Origin: Sipunculus nudus | Taxonomy: Eukaryota > Annelida > Sipuncula > Golfingiida > Sipunculidae | Assembly (NCBI GenBank): GCA_026874595.1 | Contig: CM049311.1 | Span: 48,055,676-48,119,675 of the forward strand | Length of the DNA: 64,000 bases | Direction of reading: 5' to 3' | Part shown: in pieces, positions 12,896 to 25,553 of the stretch | Layout: each line of letters starts with the position of its first letter | Numbering within the stretch: position 1 is the stretch's first letter | Translations under genes and position numbers: made by a program | Notes under the pieces: generated by a model | Told to the model about the DNA's origin: nothing | The model's input: the letters and a program-made list of their open reading frames with translations, nothing else | The model's database searches: none

Positions 12896-15755
12896 CTAAT
12901 TGTAAATCCTGGCTACGCCCCTGCCTCATTTGGCTAAGATCATTCAGTCCTTGTTACTGAAAATAACTGCTAGATCAGGTTACAACACGAGTGTATGTTT
13001 CTGTTTCATTTATTTTATAAATACATCCTGGAGCTTGACGTCATTATTCATGTACGTGGGTGTTCGTCTTGTGTCTTGGGCCTGCGTCAGTCGTTGAAAT
13101 TCCTGAATTACTAATCTAACTCACACGAATTCCTAGTTATTATGTACTAAGCTATGTAGAATGTAATTAAGCTAATATCATTTTGGGATGGCCAAATCTA
13201 TGCAAAAAAGCATATTTTAGGAAGAGCTCGTAACTGAAAATTATCCAAGTCTGGAGAGAAATTTTCCTACGCTTGTTGCAAATCAGGCTCATCGCTCAAA
13301 TACTGGGTTCATAAGAGACCATGCACACTTGACAGAAGGGCCGCCGTAAACATGAGTATCGCATAACTAACTGATTATATTTCCTACATGTTATGCCAAA
13401 GGCAGATGTGGTTATCTGTCATCAAAAGAATGAAATAACAGTCTCAGAGCCATATTCAATGAAAGCAAAGCACCAATAAAAGCCAAGATGATTTTCAGGG
13501 AAAATCAACCAAACCCTAATCTTCCGCAAAAACCGGAAGCGTGGCTAGAAATGAAGGCAATGGATAAAACTCGGGAGATCCGCGGATGTATTCATAGGGT
13601 CTTGGTCAAAAAAGGTATATAAATAGGATCGTTTGTTCTTCTTCTTGGAATCCAAACAAAGGAACCCTAAAGCAGAAAATTAATAGGTTGCATATAAATG
13701 AGAAAAAGTAAGCTGACCGCGGAGGACGTATGGTGAGGCGCCCCTGTGTTGAGACCAGACAACGTAATAAATAACGTAGCCCACTGACTGACAAAAAGCC
13801 GGGTTTGAGTCTTGCCAGATGTGGACCCATTTGTTGGTTTTAACACAGCATTGATCTGTTTAATGTGAGTGATTAGGAATTATTTGTGATCATTTGGTAA
13901 ACTATTTGTCCTGCAATTTGCGTTCCACCTCTGCATTCTAAAGTAAACTTGATAGCTTTCCTCATTTAGAATGGCGATGAAATATCCAGTCATTAGTTGC
14001 CACCGACCTATTCTCCACAAAAAGGAAAACAGACTTCCAAAGTGACTGAGCGCGAGCAAAAGTTTTTAATTAAATTCCATCCACTGTCACTACAGTTTGG
14101 TGTTGTCGTGTATTATAGTAAAGACCACTTCTCGGTTTCACTCTTGCTTGGCTTTGGGAATTAGTTCACACCTAAATCACTCGGTTCTCTCTCCTATAAA
14201 TATTTTGGCTAGCCATACAATATACCTTTTGATGGTTCAGCTAGCCCCTAATGTTAGAGCGGTTTATTCTTGTAACTTTTAAAGGATCCAGAGCTTTACA
14301 AGTATACAAATAAAAAAAAATAATCCACAGTCTTAATGGCCATAATTAACCAGTTGTGTGTATGCTTTTTGTGTACGTGTGTGTACAGACAGAGCTTCTG
14401 TCGTAAAGATCCAAAAAACATATAAGTCGTATACAGCAACATTACCAAGGATAGGTCAAGGTATCTGGTGGCAAACACAATACGTATGCTCGGATAGAAC
14501 AGCTGGTTGCTTGCCCTCCGGTCAGTTTTCCTTACCGTGCGTTTCGAGTACCATGATGCGATGGATGGTTCTATCGTTCTAACAACGTGTAGAATATAGG
14601 CAAGAAGAGAAATGTGACGAAATCTTGCTGTGTATGACCCATATAGCCGGGAAAATATAAAGCAGGCACAGTAGAATATTATCTGGCAAACACCTTTGAA
14701 TCGATGGTACTTGGTTGTCACAATACTGAATCTGCTGGATTTTTTCAAACGCGAGCTTTATACCAGCGTCGTACAACCAGAAATGTAACAGGCACGTAGA
14801 TGTTTCAGGATGATGTTACTGACAAGATACACGTCTGTTTTGATTGATTGCTCACCATGTTCATGCTAAAATAATGCCACCCAGGGGAACATAGTGATTC
14901 GATAGAACGTTTCCATATTTGCTGAAAGTGAGTGAGAGACGATTCTTGAAAACTTGTATGTTTCAAAATTACATTCTGACTTGAAATATCAAAATCTACC
15001 TTGAAATAACAAAATCGGTAAATAAAAGATATTACTTCCAGTTTTTCCTTCAACAATTTATGGGTGTTTGTTATTCTTATAATCTGGTTTCATAAAGATA
15101 TATTTTTATTTCTTCTGGTATACTATATTTTCTATAACTTTATAACAGTAAATCTGTTTTAAACAAAACATACGATTTTCCACTAAAAAGGGATTTTATT
15201 TTCAGTCGAGTTAATTGCTATTCTATGTCGCAACGGCATTGGACAATGATATGGGATTTTCCGACTTTTGTCTTTCCTTTTCCTGAGACATTTAATGATT
15301 ATTTCGCACCGGTCTGCCATCACAGGGATTCGCAGGATTCGATTGAATGCTGTACCAGAGGTACAGGTATCTTTGAAGCGTTCATCATGATGAAACGTCA
15401 AAGCATACATATTCTCGGAGCACTCTGAGACGATCCAAAAACAAAATTAAATTGATTAGCATATGGTCACATGGACATACTCCCCTGAAAAGTAAAACAA
15501 TCTGATTGTCGTGGTTCTGCTGGAGCGGAGCCTCGTTGAATTGATATTTAATCCACGTTGTCTAGGCCAACTTCATATCAAATGTCAATGAAAAGCACTT
15601 GTATCAAATGGCCAAATGTGGCCTTAAACCCTTCTATTATGAACGTCATACCTTCATTTTATATCAAGTCCGATTTGCCATATGCACACCCTTAGATAAT
15701 TGTTCATAAATGTTATGGATCAAATACTGCCAGTCCTTAAAGCATATATATATAA

Positions 15756-15760
15756 ATACA

Positions 15761-15851
<91 letters not shown>
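15756..15851. repeat. (TA)n microsatellite with central CACACA
   Basis: TA run with a short CA interruption near 15801-15807. It produces several spurious IYIYIY open frames on both strands. Confidence 0.95.
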
Positions 15852-15854
<3 letters not shown>

Positions 15855-16203
15855 TAGTTCTGCAAGAAGGTACTGGAAGTGTTGGCCTGTAGTAGTCCAA
15901 ACATCCATTTCGTCTATATCTATTTAAACACACACGCACTCAGATGGGTTTTAGTAGCGAACCACTCACCGCCTCCAGTTCTCGTGCGATATGTATACAC
16001 ATGTTAATTATATAACATGCAGGTTTTATATTATCTATGATATCACTTATTGAATTTTATTTATCCAATATTCCAGCATAATTCCAGGAGTTCATCATAC
16101 CAAAATAAAATTTTCATCTGGATGACATGTCAACATGTTTAAAAATTACAAGTGTCTAAAAAATGAAATAAAAAATTATTCTGTGATAAACTTTCCCACT
16201 TAC

Positions 16204-16485
16204 CTATCAACAGCGTGAGCAGATCAGATACAGCCAAGCTGAACAGGTAATAATTGGTAGCCGAGTGCATGGATCGCCGGCGGTAAATCACTACACAAGT
16301 GAAAACATTCCCCAAGATGCCAGATAAAAACACAGTCAAGTACACAATCGTAATCAGAGTAGCTTCTACCACATTTCTTTGCATCGGGCCCAAGAGGGCG
16401 GCGATCAGCTCTCTTTCCGAAATATTACCCGTGCCATTTGCCTGGATGGCTTGCTGATAAAACCAACCGGTTAAATTTGCCATGC
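16204..16485 (-). CDS. First coding exon of a neuromedin U/CAPA/pyrokinin-type neuropeptide GPCR (partial)
   Basis: This exon encodes the N-terminus, TM1, first intracellular loop and TM2 of a rhodopsin-class receptor. Translation from ATG at 16483 gives an extracellular tail with three N-glycosylation sequons (N3, N16, N20), TM1 at about residues 41-67 with the GNV signature (N59), a basic RRR loop, then TM2 with LAVSDLL (D87). The phrase ATNYYLFSLAVSDLL is typical of the neuromedin U / CAPA / pyrokinin receptor group. A splice acceptor (TTTACAG) lies two bases before the ATG, so a 5' non-coding exon lies further upstream. A strong donor (GTAAGT, 16203-16198) ends the exon after the codons L-L-I, phase 1, where receptors of this group commonly have an intron. 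TM3-TM7 must lie downstream on the minus strand (below 16.2 kb) but I could not find them, so they may be outside the window. The exact ligand class is not certain. Confidence 0.85.
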
Positions 16486-17811
16486 CTGTAAATGATACGT
16501 TTTACCTCGTATATAAGACGGTGTAATGAGACGAAGGGTACTAAACGCCCCGAGTGTCTGGCCCCATGGCAAGACTTAGTGTTCTCATACGGTATTGGCA
16601 GGCAATTAGCAAGCCACTATGGTAATCTGACATTTGAAGAACCAACCAGAAGAGGAGCTGACCGACTTATACAGGAGACACTGGATTAGGGTTATTACCA
16701 TAAAAACGTCGGCGCTAAAAGCTCCTTATGTATTATCGAGCCTTCTCCACGCAATAACGTTATGATGAATGCCTGTCAATTGAACGATAGACGAGTACCG
16801 ATGATTGGCCCGCCGATGGGATGGTTTCCCTCAAGATATCAATACAAATAATCTTCTGTCACGACGCTTCTTACTTAGGCGAGTCAACGTGTGCTGCATC
16901 ATCTGTTAAGCGTACATATGTCCATGTAAAACACCAAAACGCGATTATTAATATAAATCCGTTCCTCTTTCCGACAAGTGACCACAAAATATGGTCGGTT
17001 CCAAGATAGATGTCCACATTGGGCCCCTCCGCCATGGTCACGCCTGATTGATTACTGGGGCGGCCCTCGGCTAACTTTTCAGATTTCTGCTTTTGATATC
17101 GGATACTGGCGCTAATGGCAGACCTCTGGTCACATTCAGTCCTTGTTGGAACAGGTTTAACGTTCAATGTACCAACCCCAATGTCCAAACCCCTAAGTCA
17201 TACATACACGAATTTTACAATTAGAGCTAAGACTCCAAAGCACTGTATCTGTAGATGTTGGTTTAGAAAACGGCGGCATTGTATTTATGCCCTGGACGAG
17301 CTCTCGAGGTTTTGCCCCCAGGCCCTGTACAAGGTGCTGGAAACATTATATGTATATACACCAAAGTAGTTTGTCACAGGTAGAGTTAACAACAGTAATC
17401 CTGAAGGGAACTCCTCCGGCCGTGTATGGACCTGGCACTGGTATAAATTTCCCCTTTTTTATCTCCCTGGGTCCAGGACTATTAAACATATATAGTTGAT
17501 TAGAACTCGCCACAATTGACATATCTCACAAACTGCTGTAGAACAAGACAATTTTATCAACTATGGGACAGATTATGAATACATCCATTCATAGCATGTC
17601 CATAACCGAATTATGACTAACTGTTTAGGATATTCATCTCTTGTTTTTTTGTCTAATATAGTTCACCATGTTCGAGCAATAATCGTCATAATCTAAAGCA
17701 CAATACAGATTCCCGACCAAGCAATGCCAGCCGAGTAGTCGTTATAATCGGGATGTACCTGCCATGTACTGAGACCACCTGATGTAAGCGTATATACGTT
17801 TAGTATCGAGC
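16486..17811. other. Upstream flank or 5' intron of the GPCR exon
   Basis: No coding exon recognised. Because a splice acceptor sits just before the receptor ATG, the transcription start and 5' untranslated exon should be here or beyond on the minus strand, but I cannot place them. Confidence 0.4.
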
Positions 17812-18000
17812 ACTCATCAATGGTTTGTACCCAGCCCTACTTACTTTACATGATTGACACAATTATCTGATCAGGCCAGCCCTACCAGCAGGTAGGGCTG
17901 TGATTTGCAGGCAGTAACAACACCTGCGGTCACGGTATTAGCATACGTGATGGCTGTTTTGCTGATTTTCAGTCGAGCTGGGTACTTTCACGATCATTTG
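17812..18000. repeat. Duplicated non-coding block with hairpin, copy A2
   Basis: Aligns with 51680-51870 in the same orientation. Shared landmarks are ATGATTGACA/GTGATTGACA, a block reading AGCCCTACC-AGCA-GGTAGGGCT (a perfect 9-bp hairpin at about 17878-17899), CACGGTATTAG, and GATCATTTG. In the second copy the hairpin is mostly preserved (AGCCCTATC-AGCA-GGTAAGGCT). No coding potential. Confidence 0.7.
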
Positions 18001-18566
18001 ATTGGGCGGTGACGGAATTGATTATTTTCTACAAAATTAGGCCATGGTGGATATGGGCAATGTTTGTAATGACGTTAATCAGGACTGTAGCCAGGGAGTG
18101 CCGCAGAGAGCCAAGTCAGCAGACTATGCTGCAACACTGATAAAATTTTCTAAATTTGTATAAAAATAAAAATGAGAATTAATGAATTATGGATTCCACA
18201 CAATTGATTACTGAATGAAATCGTTCGTAATAATTAATACTTTCTTTAGCCGATGCACCATTTGCAGGTACCCCGAAATTCGGCATTCCTTTCTTTTAAC
18301 CTGGCTATGTCCCCGTTTGTGGAAAACGCGTGCTTAAAAGCAACAATTTTATGAGTGTTGATGATAATTGGAATTGGTCATGTATCGGTTGGAATGTGGG
18401 TATGCGAATGTAGATTATCTGTCTAGGTTCGGCGATTGGTTATTGATGCACTACTGAAATTCTTTATGATGAAGAGGGTAGATTAAACTGACTGGACTGA
18501 AATATCTTAACAAATTTCTGTCTGATGTTCAAGATTATATAAAGTATGTATTTATTCTGGTATTGT

Positions 18567-18707
18567 TTCTTGTCAGACCCATCGATAATCGCACAAATTT
18601 CTGTCAGATCCATCGAAGATTGTGTTGATTCGTATCTGACTTATTAACAATCATGTCGATTCTTGTCAGAGCAATCAATAATTGTGCATGTCGATTCTTA
18701 TCTGACA
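18567..18707. repeat. Short degenerate tandem repeat
   Basis: Three to four degenerate copies of a unit of about 40-50 bases containing TTGTCAGA/TTATCTGAC, then ATCGATAAT or AATCAATAATTG and TGTCGATTC. Confidence 0.6.
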
Positions 18708-18947
18708 CTTCATTGCTGGGCCGTCTTAACGCATGGGCACACTGGGCACTTGTGCAGGGGTCTCAAATGTTTGGGGGATCCATACTTGCAAATTTATATT
18801 GATTTTGGGAAAGAAATTCCAAAGCATTACAAAACCCTAAATGCATGCAGGTGTTGCCAGTCAGTGTCAAACACACTCTTGACACGTTTCAAGTGAAACT
18901 CAAACGGCTCACTCACGGGCAGGCGTTGCCTATTGCTAAACGGTTTT

Positions 18948-19105
18948 AGTGGAACCGGTCTGAAAGACCACCTGTCTAATAAGAGCACCAGTCTATTAAG
19001 ACCACCTTTGAGTGAACCGAAAGCATTCACATTGGTTATATCTTACCCGTCTAAAAGAACCATCTTTGGGCAGTCCCACAAATGGTCTGATTACACAGGT
19101 TTCAC
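18948..19105 (-). repeat. Dispersed repeat rich in GACAGGTGGTCTT words, copy 1
   Basis: The reverse complement aligns end to end with 43507-43680: both start at GAAACCTGTGT, share ATAACCAATG-GAATGCTTT-GGTTCAC, and end at CAGGTTCCACT (CCGGTTCCACT here). The unit has internal direct repetition of 'taatagacaggtggtctt'. Repeats with this wording are, from memory, frequent in mollusc genomes. No coding potential. Confidence 0.75.
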
Positions 19106-20020
19106 TTAACTTATAACTAGGAAAGGTCTTCTTTGCACTGGCTATGTATTCATACAGTTCATTGTGGCATTCGTCCGACTAGACAAGGGGCTGTTTTGAT
19201 TTTACAGTCATAATTACATTTGTGGACTCTTGACCTTGGCGGCTTCAGTCAGCTTTGGTCATGACGGGCGAATATATTCACGGTCTCTAGGCTGCATAAT
19301 GTTAGACATAAAATTCTTAGTAATGTTCATAAGTTTATACTCATTAGGCAATTTTTGAAACTTAATCAATCAAGATTTTTTTTTTTTGGTTGTAACTTCA
19401 CTAAACATGAAAAATAGGAAGTGTGTATGATTTTGTAGACTTTAGTCTGTAAAACGGATATCGTTTATGTAGACATACATAATACATTCATGAAGTGTAC
19501 GCCTGTAACTTAAGGACTGACACGGAGACACAGTTTGCAAATATGTCAGTGGCATATTCAGGCTTTTCAGACAGACCAGATAGAACCTATCTTTCAAAAC
19601 GCATTTTCGAAAAATCGAAGAAACGACCTTAATGCCATCTTGTGGACATTTAAGTTACTATTCATTAAAACATTTTCACTGCAGTTTGGAGGCATTTTAT
19701 CAAGAGGACAAGGTGTTCCCACGCCTGATTCCAAACAATATATCAGCTGTTGTACAAAATTAGGAAGCTTTCTTTATGGTTTTAACTCTTCTCGTCATTA
19801 TTTCTTAGAATTCTCCTGATACAACAGCTTTCAGTTCTCAACATCAAAACTGAATGTTGGTTGTACGACGATCTCTTAAAACTGACACTGATATGAAGGA
19901 GTCATTTAATATGATAAAAAATCCTCATGTTCAGTTGCAGACTTAAGTATTTGCAGAAAGTGAAATTTAAAAAAAAATAAAAACTGACCATACTAGGATG
20001 ACTAAGGTCACTTCAAGGAA

Positions 20021-20022
<2 letters not shown>

Positions 20023-20082
<60 letters not shown>
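20023..20082. repeat. (TA)n microsatellite
   Basis: Uninterrupted TA run of about 60 bases. Confidence 0.95.
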
Positions 20083-20084
<2 letters not shown>

Positions 20085-21078
20085 CAAGTTTTCTTTGACA
20101 GAGAAATGATAACATGACTGCAGTCATTGACCGAGCTTTATTGAACAAAATCAAAAGACAGTCTAGCAAGTAAATAGCATCTCAACATTACAAGAAAAAC
20201 AATCATTAGGACACTAAGCACATCTTATGTATATCTATTTAAAGTTACGTTAAATTATCCATGAGTATGTGTTATTCTGTTTCTTATGTGCAGCGAGCTA
20301 AACTCGTTTATATATGCATGCATAAAAGTCACGACACCCGATAGTTGGATAACAATACTGAAAAAAGTTCTGGAAATTTTCATAAACTTACGGCAGTCTA
20401 ATAGAATTTACTGGTTGCCAACCTGTGCAACTGAAACTATTCTGTAAACAAAACAATCATTTTTTTTCTTTTACTATTTTTATTTTCATCTTTAACTTAA
20501 TAATATGTTTCATCATCAAAGTGTTTGCTTACGTCGAAATCAAGTTGGTTTAAATATGAATAAGAAGTATGAAAATGAAGCAATATGTATAATATGTAAA
20601 ATGCACTGCACAACTTTCTGACAATTATACCCATTTTTTTTATAACTCGTATATTTAAATGAAGTAAGAATTCTTCTGAGTAGATTGACCAGATCATTTT
20701 TTATCACCGAGTTCAACATCTTACTATATAGCATATAATGTATACAATATAGTATATATACACAATATTTTTTCTCGAGAAAGTCACAATACATACCCAC
20801 AAAAATAAAATACATGCTGAACAGACAAAGTGTCTGTCAAATCTCCAGGAAAATATAGTGTTCTTCTGTACCCCTAATAAATGAATAAAAATTGCATGTT
20901 AATAAGGGTGTTTTTATGTTGTGTCAAATATTTAAATCCAAGCTATTTTTTGGTACAAATTCTACTTGTGTGTGTATATTGTACCTAACCTTACCATTTT
21001 ATAACATAACTGTGATATAGCAATCCGTATCCACATTTCATAGCTGTCCAATAATTTAGAGCATTAAATTTCCAATAG

Positions 21079-21082
<4 letters not shown>

Positions 21083-21118
<36 letters not shown>

Positions 21119-21134
21119 TTATATATATATATAT
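21083..21134. repeat. (TA)n microsatellite with GT-rich tail
   Basis: TA run with an ATTTATT interruption, followed to about 21158 by a TG-rich stretch. Confidence 0.93.
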
Positions 21135-21845
21135 GTATGTGTGTGTGTGGGTGTGTGTAAGTAGATGAATAATAACTTAAATAAGTCAGATAAACCAACT
21201 TAAATAAGTTAGCCTAATTTAGTCTATCTAACAGGCGTCACTCTTCAGCAGCATACGCATCGACAATAGACTAACACGACTATTCAATATATATGTATGT
21301 GTATACTAAAGATTTGCAACAGAAGCAAGGCTGAACGGCAGTCGAAGTAGATATATACGGAAATGCAAAATAAAATCAACATTAAAGTATGACAGCTATG
21401 CTGTTCATGAGATTATCCTGAATATTATTTAATTCTACATGAATATATATTATTTGATTCACAACTCATACCCTAAAAAACATTTCCCGGTCACCCTTTT
21501 TATGTCACAAACCCTATTAGTTCATCTAATAATATCTTGTGTACTGGTATATTTATGGTTTATTAGGTGACATTGCTATACAATAATTTTAAACGGGAAA
21601 ATTTTCTTATGAAATCCTGTAAAACATATATTTAATTTTAGCTACAATCACAGTGACTCGCTATATTACATGTACACACGTCCTTATATATTTATATACA
21701 CAGAACCATTATCACAAATAAGTAATCTTCATAATAGTAATCTTATATTACTAAATGAGTACCTGCAGCACAAGACGATAAAACAGAAAGAGTTCACATC
21801 CAATATTCACACTACATTTACAGCATAAATGCAATAAGCTTGCGT

Positions 21846-22075
21846 TTATAACTTAAAGGTTACCTAAACAGTGAAGAACTAGCTTGCATAATTAAAAAGT
21901 GACGAACCGGCACGCATTTCAGCTATAAGAGGACATAAAATGAGAGGAACTATAGGTTTTATTTATAGCTTAAAGGTTACCCAAAAAGTGATGTACTAGT
22001 ACGCATTTATAGCTAAAAGGTTACACAGAAGTGACGAACTATATAGCACGACTTTATAGCTTGAAGGTGACATAG
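21846..22075. repeat. Degenerate tandem repeat, unit about 55-65 bp
   Basis: Four irregular copies of a phrase like TTTATAGCTTAAAGGTTACC followed by AAAAGTGACGAACTA and GCACGCATTTATAGCT. The unit length varies and the copies have diverged. Confidence 0.7.
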
Positions 22076-22622
22076 AATATGACTTTGATTGGTGATTGTT
22101 GACCTTTTTTTAAAAACTATAACAATAATATATATATATGTATATATAATTTAAATTCGGCCAATTTTGTATAATTATTTATTCGAACCTGAGATTAAGT
22201 AAGCAGGGTCAATAAATACCATCACCACAAGTGCCTTACTCAATAAGGTTAAAGTAGCCTTCACTGGTCAACCCATACAACATTACGTATGTTTTTACAA
22301 ATTAAAACAGATTGTCTTTAAAGCATAACTGTTAAATACACATATAATTAAAAGCCGTCCTGGTTAGATATATATGAATGAGAATATATTAGCATATGGA
22401 AAAATACAATTCATGGCTGAAGAAGAAATCAGAATATCGGGAACAGAAAAAAAATCTGCCAAATCAGATATGTTTATAAAAATGTAAAAAAACAAGCGCG
22501 TTATAATATATAAAAAACCACACGATGTAGCAGGTGTAAAAGTACTAACAATCTTGGAAGAACCAGATGAAGCACACGAACGCTAATATGAAAGAACTGA
22601 CTATCAAATAATGGTATAAGCT

Positions 22623-22948
22623 GTGTATGCACTAAAAACTAAATATCTGTTAGATGCATTTAATATTTGTCTAGTCTAGCAAAAGTATGGTTATGTAAAT
22701 ATTGGCACATATGCATTTTTAAGTACCCAAGTCATACATACCTAACCATCAGTGTATACTGCATCAGTTAAATGTCATTCTACCAAAGATGTGTATGCAC
22801 CAAAATTTAAAACCTGTTAGATGCATTTAACAGTTGTCTAAATTAGCAAAAGAATGGTTATGTAAATGTTGGCACATATGCATTTTAAATACGTACCCAA
22901 GTCATACATACCTAACCACCAGTGTATACTGCATCAGGTAAGTTGTCA
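22623..22948. repeat. Tandem duplication of a ~160-bp segment
   Basis: Copy 1 (22623-22780) and copy 2 (22791-22948) are offset by 168 bases and about 85-90% identical by eye. They share CTGTTAGATGCATTTAA, GGCACATATGCATTTT and CATACATACCTAACCA. Only two copies are present. Confidence 0.88.
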
Positions 22949-23144
22949 CGAGAGGAAGCAATTTCTATGTAAAATACAGTTACGTGCATCTTTTAAAAAG
23001 ATGTTACGTCAAGTTTTTACATGGTGTACCAAGAACATTATCCTCTTCAGTCGCAAAGACTTGTATTTAAATAAAAAAGAGTCTCATAAATGGGAACTCA
23101 GGCTTAAAACATCTTCAAAATTACCCTAAATTCACATCGACTGC

Positions 23145-23150
23145 TTTATT
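23145..23150 (-). terminator. Candidate polyadenylation signal AATAAA
   Basis: TTTATT on the plus strand reads AATAAA on the minus strand, about 280 bases past the stop codon of the SAMD9-like terminal exon. The spacing suits a 3' UTR, but the motif is common in AT-rich DNA. Confidence 0.3.
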
Positions 23151-23429
23151 AAATTAAAGTAATCAATTCCTAATAAATATGGAACCCCAATCAGAAATAC
23201 GTGTTACAGGAAATTAAATGAATATACAAAACAAAATAAATGGTTTAAATCGTTAAGTTAAGTATTTCCTTCGGAGTTTTGATTATTCACTACATTCACT
23301 GTTTGCCTTCCAAAAGCTGCCAAAGGAAAAGGCGATAAAGCCATAAATGCCCTAATCAGATAATCATCGTTTTTTCAATACCTGGACACTTAAACTTATC
23401 GTAGGTGACGGCAAGAAGAGCGGGCATCT

Positions 23430-23510
23430 TTAAGCGTCCATCAGAGGCTGTTCAAGACGGTCTCTCTTGAGCTTCTCGATAAACGAGATCAACCTCTTTT
23501 CTTCCTTCTT
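23430..23510 (-). CDS. Terminal coding exon of the SAMD9-like gene
   Basis: This 81-base exon follows a good acceptor (CTAAATTACAG) and encodes 26 residues plus a TAA stop. The tail is very basic and acidic (KKEEKR...KLKRDR...). It begins in phase 0, which fits the phase-0 donor CACGAG/GTAAGG at the end of the giant exon (25554), so splicing over a ~2.0-kb intron continues the frame exactly. The joined C-terminus extends the long charged helix that follows the OB-fold-like region. I infer it from splice signals, phase and codon content. A transcript would prove it. If the intron were retained the protein would end six residues after the donor. Confidence 0.72.
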   Translation of the reverse strand, partial: KKEEKRLISFIEKLKRDRLEQPLMDA

Positions 23511-25553
23511 CTGTAATTTAGATAAAAAATATGTTGGATTGAAACCTCTTTGTGGAAGTGTTACAAGAATGCCTAGTTTTAAAATGTTTACTTCAGAATG
23601 TTTGTACAATGAGGATTTTTACAGAGGGGAGCGAAAAATTAAAACAAAATAATTCACAATCAACTTATTTATATAACTAATACTCAGATTGATTTTCCTA
23701 GTCAAAGGTGTACCTGCTTTTGTTCTGATTTGGCCTACGAAATTTGGCACATGTATCAGCGGTGCGCTCTTCTAAGACAAGTTTGTTTTGTTTCGCAGGA
23801 TTATGCCCTATTTAGCTGCATGATTAATAATTTTAATATTCCCCCTATTTCTATTTCTTTTGTGCTTTAAAATCCTCCACGCCTGTCACTTTTTTCAGGG
23901 GGCGCCTTGTGGATTTTCCTGTATTTCGAGCTCACTGGCCACAGATGGTATTGTGCAATTCTCGGTCACAGGTCCACGCTAATTCCTATCTATCCCAATA
24001 CTTCCCTTAACAGGAAGTGAAGCTTTTTAATTCAAAACAAAGATCACATGAATCCGCTTTCAATGGGAGGGCTTTTCAGTTAGTAACACCCCCGTCCTTT
24101 GGCTTTTTTAAGTTTATAAGTATGTCGATTAATATACATTCTTAAATATCCTTCCATTATAACATGTTTTCAATAGTTCATCCAGTTTGTGGGTTGTTTG
24201 AAAAAAAAGGTTGTTCAAAGCAATGCATCAAAACACAGGTCGGCAAACATTTTTTTAGGATCCGCAATCTCCGGGGCCTTTGAAACAAGAAAATATATTA
24301 CCAGTACATCTTTAAACTGATGGGGTTCTATTCTGCAGTCGGAGCCCAAAAGCTCCACCAGAATCTCCTTTTCAGTCATGTGTTCAAGTGTACACTTTTA
24401 TTAATCTATAAACACTGTCACGTCTTCAGTGACCCGGTTTCACCTGGCGAGTGGCAGAACAAATGCATACGAACTGGAGGCTTCGACATGTGGACAAAGG
24501 AATTCCTCTTTAATCGTAATGGTATATAAGAAAAAAAAATTATTATTTTGATTCTGATTACCTCCAACATTAATTGGGATGGTCATATGGTTTATTTTAA
24601 ACCTCTGGAAATTTTCTAAAAAATCCGGATAAACCATTTTACATTAACTTATGACAAAGCAACGAACCACGGTTGAATGTTATTTCTTTTCCTGGGACTA
24701 GCACCGAAAGATCTAAACCTGACGAGTATCTCGGGTCAGCATCAGTTTACAATCAACCTATTGACAATAAACTAGGCTCAGAACAAGCATTTAATACTGT
24801 AGGAGTCTATTTGTCTGAGCCTGTCTTTCCGCATTGGCAGCTTTTAGTTGCAACTTCGTGAGCAAGAGCCGTCAGTGACGTGTTTGTTATTGTACCAAAA
24901 TCTTCCATCATTTGACAACTAAACATCGTTGCTTTCATGATGTCCTTTGAATTTCAATTTATACAAATTATCTTTCATAAACTGTCACTTTTCTATATAC
25001 AGTCATATAGTTTCTTCAAAATATTATCACAGTATTGATGACTAATATACAATCACTTCGGGAAGGATGATGTAAAGCCTATGTTTTTTAAGAAAAAAGA
25101 TACCCTATGTATGCCTGACGTCTAGCTCGTACTCCTTGAAAAGCATAATTTGCCATTCTTTGATGACTTTTTTCGGCGAGGGGTTTTCCTGGAGAATCCT
25201 AACACAAGTGATCAATATATCATGAACATCAGGTCCTGCGAAAAACACAGGATAAAATATGCGACATTAAATCCCTACCAGCTCAATACAAATTTTTTAT
25301 CATATCGAACCGTAGAATTTCCACGGATGGATAATTATATAATAATAATATCATCATTCGAGACCACCTCCATGAATCATATTTGTGTAAAGGTTTTAAT
25401 GTTTGAAATCATAAATCTGAAATCAATATATTCTGGACATGTACATTTGAATGATCCTGTGTTGTCATTAGTACGAATCCAAATGATCTACTGAGTATAT
25501 ATTGCTGACAGTCAGCTAGATGTGAGCCATTATTAAATAAAAAAATGCCTTAC
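23511..25553 (-). other. Last intron of the SAMD9-like gene
   Basis: Bounded by the donor GTAAGG (25553-25548) and the acceptor at 23511-23512. No other exon, element or conserved open frame was recognised inside. Confidence 0.6.

Larger units (their letters stand above)
9912..16100. other. Non-coding stretch, no gene recognised
   Basis: No exon was recognised on either strand. I looked on the minus strand for later exons of the GPCR gene (TM3 DRY-type, TM6, TM7 NPxxY motifs) and did not see them. The longest open frame (14296-14748, minus, 150 codons) has no motif or splice context. (TA)n tracts lie at about 12851-12892 and 15756-15851. Confidence 0.5.
19106..23429. other. AT-rich non-coding stretch 3' of the SAMD9-like gene
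   Basis: No exon recognised. It holds two (TA)n tracts, a degenerate tandem array (21846-22075) and a direct duplication (22623-22948), listed separately. Confidence 0.6.

Noticed and set aside
13716-13850. Possible tRNA or SINE from GGGTTTGAGTC B-box-like word
   Set aside because: No A box at suitable distance and no cloverleaf could be drawn.
14296-14748. 150-codon minus-strand frame
   Set aside because: No motif, no splice context and irregular composition. I checked it for GPCR transmembrane segments and found none.
15664-15939. Open frames encoding IYIYIY repeats on both strands
   Set aside because: They are translations of the (TA)n microsatellite.
25150-25494. 114-codon plus-strand frame
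   Set aside because: It lies in the last intron of the SAMD9-like gene, antisense, with no recognisable motif.
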